This document shows, in pieces, positions 44,543 through 51,406 of a stretch of 64,000 nucleotides of DNA (the first letter of the stretch is position 1; every line of letters starts with the position of its first letter). The DNA lies in IMG/VR virus record IMGVR_UViG_3300020178_000002, positions 248,001 through 312,000 of that record. One strand, written 5' to 3'. Position numbers and translations under genes: made by a program. Under the pieces are notes generated by a model. It worked only from the letters and a program-made list of their open reading frames with translations, made no database searches and was not told the DNA's origin. Source of the stretch: a virus.

Positions 44543-45253
44543 ATGAAAATAATCTTATCTCCACCCTTCAGTAATTTGGCTTTAACAAACCTTTATCCTA
44601 ACACCACAAGAATCATTGGCACATACACTCTAAATAAGAGAAGGGGTTTGTGGAGAGTTCTTACTACCCTTAAGAAAACAAACAGGGGCTGGGTAAATAA
44701 TGTAGGCTTAAGGAATGGTGGTATTACGACAGTCCCAAACAAACCTTTCATAGTCTCTATTGCAGAGCTTGAGTCAGGTGATTGGTTACAGATGCTGAAT
44801 CATTTATCTACTTTGGATAATATTCTGGGGGTAGAGCTTAATATCTCTTGCCCTAATGCTCAGGTTAAAGGGGTGGGAGAAGATCTTCTGCGTAGCTTCA
44901 ATGATACTTTTAATAATGTATTTGTTAAAGTTCCTCATAACTACCCAGAGCGTCACCTTTTTAGCTTGATAGAGTGTGGTGCAAAGGTTATTCATATTTC
45001 TAATACGAAGAAGACAGAGGTTGGTTCTCTCTCTGGTGTGGAGTTGATACAAAAAAACCTCCAAACCATTAAAACAGTGAAGAAGCATTATCCTCATGTT
45101 AAAGTGGTTGGAGGTGGTGGTATATACAACTTAGAATCAGCTAAACAGTATATAGAAGCAGGTGCAGACTACATTTCTTTGTCTACAAGTTTGCTTAGAC
45201 CTTTTCGGACATATTTCCTAATTAAAGGATTACATACCTTCTTAGCTGACTGA
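44543..45253 (+). CDS. pyrD: Short dihydroorotate dehydrogenase
   Basis: A 236-aa TIM-barrel flavoprotein-type protein, predicted to oxidise dihydroorotate to orotate. Visible are SPPFSNLAL, the active-site ELNISCPNAQVKG with Cys (class 1 enzymes use Cys as base), VFVKVP (catalytic Lys), and GGGGIYNLESAKQYIEAGADYISLSTSLL for FMN phosphate binding. It is much shorter than cellular enzymes (~310-340 aa), largely because N-terminal and intervening loops are reduced. It stands close to the UMP synthase fusion gene, separated by one small antisense gene. Activity needs testing because of the reduced size. Confidence 0.75.
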   Translation: MKIILSPPFSNLALTNLYPNTTRIIGTYTLNKRRGLWRVLTTLKKTNRGWVNNVGLRNGGITTVPNKPFIVSIAELESGDWLQMLNHLSTLDNILGVELNISCPNAQVKGVGEDLLRSFNDTFNNVFVKVPHNYPERHLFSLIECGAKVIHISNTKKTEVGSLSGVELIQKNLQTIKTVKKHYPHVKVVGGGGIYNLESAKQYIEAGADYISLSTSLLRPFRTYFLIKGLHTFLAD

Positions 45254-45509
45254 AGCTTAAGAAGTATGCTTCTTGAGTTCCTCTTTCGAGAACTTCAACT
45301 ATTGGCTTTTCATATTCAGTGTTGTATAAGATCGAAGCCCTGACATTCTGACCTCTGTTTCCTCTGTTCTGACTTTTGACTATTACAGGCCAGTTGTACT
45401 CTTCTTTGTGTTCAGAGTAAGGAGTTGCTTCATATACTCTTTTAGCTGAGGGCTTTCCAAGTATTCTTATTAGAGTATACACTCTATCTTCTTTTAGACT
45501 GTCTAACAT
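45222..45509 (-). CDS. Hypothetical protein (95 aa), antisense between pyrD and pyrF-pyrE
   Basis: Start is preceded by GAAAGGA. Basic, beta-rich; its C-terminus overlaps the end of pyrD by 32 bp. Size and charge would suit a small nucleic-acid-binding protein, but no motif is recognised. Confidence 0.45.
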   Translation of the reverse strand: MLDSLKEDRVYTLIRILGKPSAKRVYEATPYSEHKEEYNWPVIVKSQNRGNRGQNVRASILYNTEYEKPIVEVLERGTQEAYFLSFSQLRRYVIL

Positions 45510-45525
45510 CTAGGTGTCCTTTCGT

Positions 45526-46638
45526 ATGATTAAAAAAGTATGTGTTGGTTTAGATCTTCCTATTAATAGTTCTTTAGAAGACTATATAAAAATTATTAAC
45601 GAGGTTGGCTCTACAAGCTACAAAGTCAACCCTGCCTTTGTATCGCCCCATATAATGCCATTGCTTGCTTCTGAACTCAATATAAGGGGCTTCTTTTGGA
45701 TATATGATGGTAAGCTGGGTGATGTTCCTCATACAAATGAGAGATATGCAGATTATGTATTCAATCAGCTAGGTGCAAATGCAGTCACCTTAAATCCTTT
45801 TGTTGGTCTGGAGGCACTTGAGCCTTTCTTTCAATATGAAGATAGATACTCTTTTGTTCTTTGTAAAACTACCAACTCTGGAGATAAAAAAGCTCAGTCT
45901 GCTATGTATACAGACATAATTTCTTTAGCTTCCGAGAGAAGCAATGTAGGTATTGTCTACTCGTCACTAGATTCTGAGGGTTTGAGAGCAGTATCAGAAG
46001 GCAACTTTTTGATACTTGCACCTGGAGTGGGCTCACAAGGTGGCTCTGCTGCAGTAGATGAGTTGAATATTCTTTATACAGTAAGTAGGACTATAATAAA
46101 TTCACCTGACCCCCGTGAGACTTATCTTGAAATCAAAGGTGGTGTTGAAGCTATTCTCTTAGAGAGTTTGAGGTCTAGGGGTTTCATTAAAGAAGGTCAG
46201 TTTACACTTTCAAGTGGTCTTTCTTCTAACTACTATATTGACTTAAGGTGTCTTTCTTCTGACATAGACTTCTACCAAGAGGTATGTTTGCTTTTGTCTA
46301 GGCAAATAAAAACCCCTGATATACTAGGTGTCGAGAGTGGAAGCATATCTCTAGCTTCTTCTCTTGCTTGTCTTCTAGATAAACCTTTTGGTTTTGTTAG
46401 AAAGACTGCAAAGTCACATGGTACATCAAGGGTTGTTGAGGGTATCTCAGAGGGAGAAGCAACAGTTGTAGATGATGTTTTAACAACTGGTAGTAGTCTT
46501 ATAAAGGCTGTTTTAAATGCTAGAGCCTCTGGTATCTATGTCAGTGAAGTTTTAGTTGTAATAGAAAGAGTTGGTTATGGTGGTAGAGAAGCTCTTGAGA
46601 GTTATGGTATTAAAGTCAATTCTTTAGCGAGACTTTAG
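45526..46638 (+). CDS. OMP decarboxylase - orotate phosphoribosyltransferase fusion (UMP synthase, PyrF-PyrE order)
   Basis: A 370-aa bifunctional protein. Residues 1 to ~200 are OMP decarboxylase: VCVGLDLP, YKVNPAFVSP and IYDGKLGDVPHTNERYA, which carries the D-x-K-x-x-D active-site triad. From ~205 it is orotate phosphoribosyltransferase: FTLSSGLSSNYYIDLR, FVRKTAKSHGTSRVVEG and the PRPP signature VVDDVLTTGSS. Together these convert orotate plus PRPP to UMP. The order is the reverse of animal UMPS; inverted fusions are known in kinetoplastids and some bacteria. I chose ATG 45526 because AGGTG lies upstream; a GTG at 45514 is an alternative. Confidence 0.9.
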   Translation: MIKKVCVGLDLPINSSLEDYIKIINEVGSTSYKVNPAFVSPHIMPLLASELNIRGFFWIYDGKLGDVPHTNERYADYVFNQLGANAVTLNPFVGLEALEPFFQYEDRYSFVLCKTTNSGDKKAQSAMYTDIISLASERSNVGIVYSSLDSEGLRAVSEGNFLILAPGVGSQGGSAAVDELNILYTVSRTIINSPDPRETYLEIKGGVEAILLESLRSRGFIKEGQFTLSSGLSSNYYIDLRCLSSDIDFYQEVCLLLSRQIKTPDILGVESGSISLASSLACLLDKPFGFVRKTAKSHGTSRVVEGISEGEATVVDDVLTTGSSLIKAVLNARASGIYVSEVLVVIERVGYGGREALESYGIKVNSLARL

Positions 46639-46961
46639 AGCCGACCTTTTGCAATTAGCTCTTTTTCAATCTTCTCTGCCAGAGAGAGATAAACCTTTTG
46701 GTTTTGTTTTTCTGTCCATTGAGCAGATTGGCTCAGGATTCGGTTCTGCTTGTCTGTCAAGAATACAAACCAATTTCCTTTTGCTTCTACCTTATAAATC
46801 AGGTGGTCTGTGAAGTGGCTTGTGCTTTTAACAACTTTCCAGCTTTCGACAGGCACTAGGTTGAAACTGTTTCTGTTTAGGTATTTCCAAACAGCCATTT
46901 GTACTGCTTGTGGTGCTTCATTGTCTTTTGTGGTGAATAGTGGGTATTTTGCTTTAATCAT
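46635..46961 (-). CDS. Hypothetical protein (108 aa)
   Basis: Start overlaps the preceding stop (TAATG). Contains aromatic-rich basic beta strands and a helical C-terminus. No family recognised; converges on pyrF-pyrE with a 4-bp overlap. Confidence 0.5.
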   Translation of the reverse strand: MIKAKYPLFTTKDNEAPQAVQMAVWKYLNRNSFNLVPVESWKVVKSTSHFTDHLIYKVEAKGNWFVFLTDKQNRILSQSAQWTEKQNQKVYLSLAEKIEKELIAKGRL

Positions 46962-47317
46962 TATTTTAGTCCTTTTTTGTAATCACTTGGGTTGATTTTG
47001 TCTGCTAATTGGTGTGCTGCAATCATTTGAGCTTCTATTACAGAAGTAAGATTCTTTAGATTCACATATGTAATTCCATGATAAGAATTGAGTCTTGTAT
47101 TAGAAGCTTCGGAAGACCAGCCCTCAAAATAAACTCCATGTTCATCTGTAGCAATAACTGTCAGCCTGAAGTATCTTGTGAGCTTACGCATAGGGTCGGT
47201 ATGGTGGTATCCTTTTTTGGCAGCTTCACCATCACCGAACTTCTCCGTTAAAGATTTTTCAAAGAATGGCAATAGTAAATAGTCTTTCTTTATAGCTTGT
47301 AAAAATTCTTTTTTCAT
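46961..47317 (-). CDS. Hypothetical protein (118 aa)
   Basis: The ATG at 47317 has AAAGGAAT upstream and follows element copy 4; a longer frame to 47359 would swallow that element and is rejected. No known family. Confidence 0.5.
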   Translation of the reverse strand: MKKEFLQAIKKDYLLLPFFEKSLTEKFGDGEAAKKGYHHTDPMRKLTRYFRLTVIATDEHGVYFEGWSSEASNTRLNSYHGITYVNLKNLTSVIEAQMIAAHQLADKINPSDYKKGLK

Positions 47318-47352
47318 AATAGATTCCTTTTTTGTGTAAGTGTTATAAACTC

Positions 47353-47376
47353 TTATCAAAATTGTTTAAGGGGGGG
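47353..47376 (-). promoter_or_regulatory. C-run / TTGATAA element (copy 4)
   Basis: On the minus strand: seven C (47376-47370), 10 nt, TTGATAA (47359-47353), then a TTTATAAC-type sequence, before the 47317 start. Confidence 0.45.
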
Positions 47377-47382
47377 TTAAAA

Positions 47383-47775
47383 ATGCCTGTTCGTACTATA
47401 GTAGTTATTTGCTTATCTTTATCTTATCTGATGTTATTTGGTTTCATTGCTAGAGAACCCCAAGAGAGGTTTGTTCTATATGCTGTGCCAGAGTCTAAAG
47501 GTTGTATTTACCCAATAAACGAGATAAAGGAGACCAAAGTAGAGCTAAGGCATGTCATTCCCTATACGAAGATACATACTTGTAAATATGATGATTCCAA
47601 AAGACTCATTAGTGTTAAGACATATAACTTTGAGATAGGCTATCAAATGAAAAAGCCCACCCATGAAATAATCTATCATTGGGTGGGCACTAGGTTGAGT
47701 AAGGTCTCTTTTCGAGAGGCTTCTCATGGTCAGGGCGAAGTTGATGTTAGAGTCCTTGAGTTTTCAAAGAAATAA
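47383..47775 (+). CDS. Membrane-anchored small protein (130 aa)
   Basis: The ATG at 47383 begins MPVRTIVVICLSLSYLMLFG, a single N-terminal membrane anchor or signal sequence, followed by a soluble domain with two cysteines (GCIYP, HTCKYD) likely outside the cytoplasm. Overlaps the 3' end of the convergent pentapeptide gene. No family recognised. Confidence 0.5.
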   Translation: MPVRTIVVICLSLSYLMLFGFIAREPQERFVLYAVPESKGCIYPINEIKETKVELRHVIPYTKIHTCKYDDSKRLISVKTYNFEIGYQMKKPTHEIIYHWVGTRLSKVSFREASHGQGEVDVRVLEFSKK

Positions 47776-48346
47776 AACCAATGATTGGAAACTTAGCCTG
47801 ACCTTGTTTTCTAAGGCTTTGAGGGATATTAGCAAATCTAAAGTCAGCACCCTCAATGATTGCACCTGTGAAATCACAGCTAGAAACATCAGCTCCTGTG
47901 AAATCAGCCCCTCGTAAATCAGCGTTTACAAAAGATACCTCTTTGAGAACACTATCCGAGAAATCAGCCCCTCTGAGGTCTGATCTATAAAAGCTGGCTT
48001 TCTCTGCTTCTGTCCCTGCAAAATTAGCTCCGATAAGGGTTGCTTGAGCGAAGCTCACCTTTTCTAGCTTTGCAAACTCTAAATCTAAGCTTACTCCATA
48101 AGACTCATTTAAGTTGACCTTAGAGAGTTCAGCTTCGCTAAAGGTAGCGTTTGTTAGTTCGCAATTTTTCATAACAGAGTCTTTAATGACCAGCCCTGAA
48201 ATGTTTGAGTTTACGAACTGGCAATCTGTTAGATTGCATTCATAGATTCCGACATCAATTCCAGAAGAAAGTGTAAAGTCAGAGCCTGTTAAATCCTCAT
48301 TTGAAGAGGACTCTAAAATTGTATTTGTGTTATCTTGGAATCTCAT
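47747..48346 (-). CDS. Pentapeptide-repeat protein (199 aa)
   Basis: Most of the sequence is pentapeptide repeats (ADLRGADF, SDLRGADFSD, FTGAIIEGADF). The ATG at 48346 directly follows the stop of the small membrane gene, so translation is coupled; a TTG further upstream is rejected. The membrane partner suggests it may act near the envelope, but that is only inference. Confidence 0.75.
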   Translation of the reverse strand: MRFQDNTNTILESSSNEDLTGSDFTLSSGIDVGIYECNLTDCQFVNSNISGLVIKDSVMKNCELTNATFSEAELSKVNLNESYGVSLDLEFAKLEKVSFAQATLIGANFAGTEAEKASFYRSDLRGADFSDSVLKEVSFVNADLRGADFTGADVSSCDFTGAIIEGADFRFANIPQSLRKQGQAKFPIIGFISLKTQGL

Positions 48347-48347
48347 A

Positions 48348-48482
48348 TTAGCCCCCAAACCCTACGGGTGTCATTGCAATGCAATATCCCAAGGTAGCTA
48401 GAGCAACCCAGATTAACAGAAGAAGTGAAATTCCTAGTTGAGTGAGGAATGATTTAATCCCGTTTGCAAAAATCTTGTACAT
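48348..48482 (-). CDS. Small membrane protein (44 aa) coupled to a pentapeptide gene
   Basis: ATG at 48482 with AAAAGGAG upstream, after element copy 5. The product has a strong hydrophobic helix (GISLLLLIWVALATLGYC) and ends just before the start of the 47747-48346 gene. Confidence 0.55.
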   Translation of the reverse strand: MYKIFANGIKSFLTQLGISLLLLIWVALATLGYCIAMTPVGFGG

Positions 48483-48522
48483 GCAAAACTCCTTTTAAAA
48501 ATAAATGTTTACTTATTACTAC

Positions 48523-48544
48523 TTATCGAAACCTAAATAGGGGG
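48523..48544 (-). promoter_or_regulatory. C-run / TTCGATAA element (copy 5)
   Basis: On the minus strand: five C (48544-48540), 9 nt, TTCGATAA (48530-48523), then AGTAGTAATAAGTAAAC, upstream of the 48482 start. One base differs from the TTGATAA core. Confidence 0.4.
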
Positions 48545-48606
48545 TGTGAAAAAAAGGCTCTTTTGGTATAGTTAAGGTGTTAATTTGTTCGATATGAGGA
48601 AATAAA

Positions 48607-49128
48607 ATGGGAAACAAGACATTAATTTTGGTTCGAGGTTTAAGTGGGTCTGGAAAAACAGACCTTGCAGATCTAATTGTAGGGGATAATGATGAAAGAG
48701 CATCAATCGCAATGGATGATTACTTTTATGATGACGAAGGCAATTTCAAATTTGTGCCAGAGAAATTAAAGACAGCTCATGAATGGTGCTTGAGAGGGTG
48801 TGAAGAACACATGAAAGAAGGTCTTGAGGTTGTTGTTGTTCACAATATCTTTACTAGGAAGTGGGAAGTTGATCCATATCTCGGTATTGCAAAGGATAAT
48901 GGCTACCGAGTTCATATTATAAACCTCTATGATAGAGGTATGAACGACTATGAGCTTTCAGAGCAAAGTGACCACAACATAAACCCAGGTCTCATTCAAC
49001 GACAGAGAAAGAGATGGGATAAGGATGTCTACAGAGATAAGGTAATGAAACCTCAAAGACCTTTTTATGACAGAGGTTATGATAGAGGTTATGACAGAGG
49101 CTACCGCCAGAGAAAACCTTGGTACTAA
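48607..49128 (+). CDS. P-loop kinase (N4BP2/polynucleotide-kinase-like) with repeat tail
   Basis: A 173-aa protein with Walker A GLSGSGKTD, then MDDYFYDD and VVVVHNIFTRKWEVDPY, matching the AAA_33/N4BP2-like kinase family that phosphorylates nucleic-acid ends or small molecules. The C-terminus carries YDRG repeats (three copies) encoded by near-identical 12-bp units, an odd low-complexity tail that could bind RNA. A TATAGT sequence at 48567-48572 may be a -10 box. Confidence 0.7.
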   Translation: MGNKTLILVRGLSGSGKTDLADLIVGDNDERASIAMDDYFYDDEGNFKFVPEKLKTAHEWCLRGCEEHMKEGLEVVVVHNIFTRKWEVDPYLGIAKDNGYRVHIINLYDRGMNDYELSEQSDHNINPGLIQRQRKRWDKDVYRDKVMKPQRPFYDRGYDRGYDRGYRQRKPWY

Positions 49129-49129
49129 G

Positions 49130-49591
49130 ATGTCTATAAGAGTAGGTAATATTGTTATCCTCCATGAAAAAGGGAAGGAATATCAGGATTACTTGGTCTT
49201 GTGCATAGAAAGAAACCCTACTTTTTTTTTAGGTGTTATTGGCATAGGCTCTCAAGTCTTCAACTTTATTACAGTGGATAAAGTTGAAGATCTGATTTTG
49301 AATGATGTCTTTGAACCAGAGACAGTAGATTTGCCTGGTACTTTTAAGATAGAGCGTGAAGATGCATTAGAAGCAGACCAACAACGAGAAGAAGTTTTCC
49401 GTAGAGGTGACCTAGTTAGCTTTTCATATTTAGAGCAAGGTGCAGAACTAAGCATTACAGGCTACTATTTAGATGTTTCTGCTGAGAAAGACTATGTTCT
49501 TATTTCGGAGAGAGGTGTGACTGTTAGAAGATTTTGGGAAGTACCTGTCACTTCGGTTGTTCTCATTTCCCAGCTTCCACTTCGTCTTTAA
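49130..49591 (+). CDS. Hypothetical protein (153 aa)
   Basis: The ATG at 49130 lies one base after the kinase stop; an earlier in-frame ATG inside the kinase repeat tail gives a non-natural N-terminus and is rejected. Beta-rich, soluble, no recognised motif. Confidence 0.5.
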   Translation: MSIRVGNIVILHEKGKEYQDYLVLCIERNPTFFLGVIGIGSQVFNFITVDKVEDLILNDVFEPETVDLPGTFKIEREDALEADQQREEVFRRGDLVSFSYLEQGAELSITGYYLDVSAEKDYVLISERGVTVRRFWEVPVTSVVLISQLPLRL

Positions 49592-49691
49592 ACCAAGGAT
49601 CTGTTTGATCTTTATACTTTAATGGTCTTGGGTCATCTTCTATGAAGAACCCTGCTATTGTGAAGATCGAGATAATTGTAATAGCTAACAT
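49563..49691 (-). CDS. Small membrane protein (42 aa)
   Basis: ATG at 49691 with AAGGATT upstream. N-terminal hydrophobic helix (MLAITIISIFTIAGFF) followed by an acidic, charged tail. Overlaps the stop of the HTH gene by 7 bp and the end of the convergent gene by 29 bp. Confidence 0.45.
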   Translation of the reverse strand: MLAITIISIFTIAGFFIEDDPRPLKYKDQTDPWFKDEVEAGK

Positions 49692-50119
49692 ATTGAATCC
49701 TTGTAATTTTTAATTGCCCTATAGCAGTTTGATTTGTTTTCATACCCTAATGCATCCGCTATTTCTTGGTATGTCATATTTTTTTCTGTTCTTAAAGTGT
49801 AAGCAGCTTTGGCCATACTTTGTTTCCTATAAGGAAGCTCTATATTTTTATTATTACAGAATATGGCTATTCTGGTTTGAGCAGTTGTTTCTCCTATATT
49901 GAGATACAATGCAATATCTTTTAGAGACATGCCATTCACATATAGGTCATAACACTTTTTGTGATTGACACTTGGTCTAGGGAAAGAGAGTTGATGTCTT
50001 AGTGCATAGTTTCTTACTATGTGTTTGGAATCTTCTTCCCTAAACCCTAAAGAGCTACCTATTTCTTTATGTGTCATTCCTTGCATATACATTTGATATG
50101 CTTGTTCAGATTTTTGCAT
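49685..50119 (-). CDS. Helix-turn-helix protein with three HTH units
   Basis: A 144-aa protein with three consecutive HTH-like segments: MTHKEIGSSLGF, MSLKDIALYLNIGET and MTYQEIADALGYEN. Each has the pattern of sigma-region-4/MerR-like recognition helices and the spacing suggests tandem duplication. Probably a transcription factor or DNA-binding protein of the phage. Its start overlaps the end of the 50106 gene by 14 bp. Confidence 0.65.
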   Translation of the reverse strand: MQKSEQAYQMYMQGMTHKEIGSSLGFREEDSKHIVRNYALRHQLSFPRPSVNHKKCYDLYVNGMSLKDIALYLNIGETTAQTRIAIFCNNKNIELPYRKQSMAKAAYTLRTEKNMTYQEIADALGYENKSNCYRAIKNYKDSIC

Positions 50120-50417
50120 CTTTCACTACTTCTACTTTTTCAGCTAAGGAAGACATTCTCTTTTCCATGCTTGAAATAAGCTTTCTGTCTTCTTTAGATA
50201 AAGAGTAAAGGTTTGACCTCTGTTCAAAAGAAACAACACACAGGCCGTATTCTAGGCTTGTTTTCAATCCTCTATCTAAAACTTCAAGCCATAAGAGAGA
50301 TGCTGTAAATGCATCACACTCTTCTTCCACAGAAAGATGTATGTGTGGACATCCTTTTTCAATTTTTATCTTCAAGGCATTAGCTAGAGAAGGTTCTATA
50401 TAGAGGATTGGTTTCAT
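50106..50417 (-). CDS. Hypothetical protein (103 aa)
   Basis: Mixed alpha/beta N-terminus with three cysteines and a helical C-terminus. No known family; ten bases from the endolysin gene on the same strand. Confidence 0.5.
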   Translation of the reverse strand: MKPILYIEPSLANALKIKIEKGCPHIHLSVEEECDAFTASLLWLEVLDRGLKTSLEYGLCVVSFEQRSNLYSLSKEDRKLISSMEKRMSSLAEKVEVVKDAKI

Positions 50418-50426
50418 TTTGATTCC

Positions 50427-51377
50427 TTAGTTGCCAAACAAGTCTTCCCACCAGCAGGCACAATCCCATTTCTTTTGTGTGATATGGTGGTGTCCAATTA
50501 CACCTGTAAAGTCATTAATCAAATAATTCTTATCGACAACACCATGATAGAAATCACCATCATAAGACTGTCCATCAGAGCCACAAGGGAACTGATAAGG
50601 TATCTCTAATACGTCACAAAGAGACTTAACTGCTTCTTGTACAGCAAGTTTAACTCTTGGTTCAAGTGTTAGTACTTTCTTGTCACCTCTACCTGTATTA
50701 TTATCCATTGTATCAATTCGATAGCCTTTCTTTGTGTAGTGATCTTTCCACTTCAAAGAAGGCTGCTGACAAATGTCAATACCGACAGAATAACTATTAG
50801 CCCACCCAGCATGCCAAGACTTATGGTTTAAGTCCATGTATTGATAAACAGTTGCAATACCCTCTGGTGAAACACCGATTCCTGCATGTGAGCTTACTTT
50901 TCTGTCTGGGCTTGAAAATACTCTATAACAGTGGTGAGGGTCAAGGCCACCCCAATGCACAACAATAAAGGTAGGCTTTCTTCCATTTCGAGATGAGAAG
51001 TGACCAAATCTATGGAGATCAAGACCGCCTCTTTGATCAAAGTTCTTAAAGACAACTTCTTCATGGCTGTCTACTTTGATTCTTCTGTCATTATAAGTCC
51101 AGAAAGGTTCATGGGCTTCAACAAAGTCAAACTTCTTTAAAAGAGCAGACCATGTTCCTCTGCCTAGTTTCCCATCAACACTTGCACCTGCTCCAAAGGT
51201 ATCTTCTTGAAATGCTTCTACTGCAAGTGCGAAGTCTTCACTCTCATGGCAAGAGCCTAGACCAGGATAACAATTAATAGCACTTTCAGGGATAATACCT
51301 TCCCAGCCAACAGATGAAGAAGCTTTCTTATTATATGCACAAGCTGATGATCTTGTTTGTATTATTACAGATGACAT
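50427..51377 (-). CDS. N-acetylmuramoyl-L-alanine amidase endolysin
   Basis: A 316-aa cell-wall hydrolase. The C-terminal Amidase_2 domain shows FIVVHWGG (zinc His), a long central part with SHAGIGVSPEGIATVYQYMD and WHAGWANSYSVGID, and GVIGHHHI..KWDCACWW with the second His and Cys zinc ligands. The N-terminal ~100 residues (LGSCHESEDFALAVEAFQE ... GKLGRGTWSALL) look like a peptidoglycan-binding PG_binding_1-type domain. It cleaves the MurNAc-L-Ala bond in host lysis. Five small genes intervene between it and the next known gene, none clearly a holin. Confidence 0.85.
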   Translation of the reverse strand: MSSVIIQTRSSACAYNKKASSSVGWEGIIPESAINCYPGLGSCHESEDFALAVEAFQEDTFGAGASVDGKLGRGTWSALLKKFDFVEAHEPFWTYNDRRIKVDSHEEVVFKNFDQRGGLDLHRFGHFSSRNGRKPTFIVVHWGGLDPHHCYRVFSSPDRKVSSHAGIGVSPEGIATVYQYMDLNHKSWHAGWANSYSVGIDICQQPSLKWKDHYTKKGYRIDTMDNNTGRGDKKVLTLEPRVKLAVQEAVKSLCDVLEIPYQFPCGSDGQSYDGDFYHGVVDKNYLINDFTGVIGHHHITQKKWDCACWWEDLFGN

Positions 51378-51406
51378 ATCTATTTTCCTTTCTGTGAGTT
51401 TTACAC

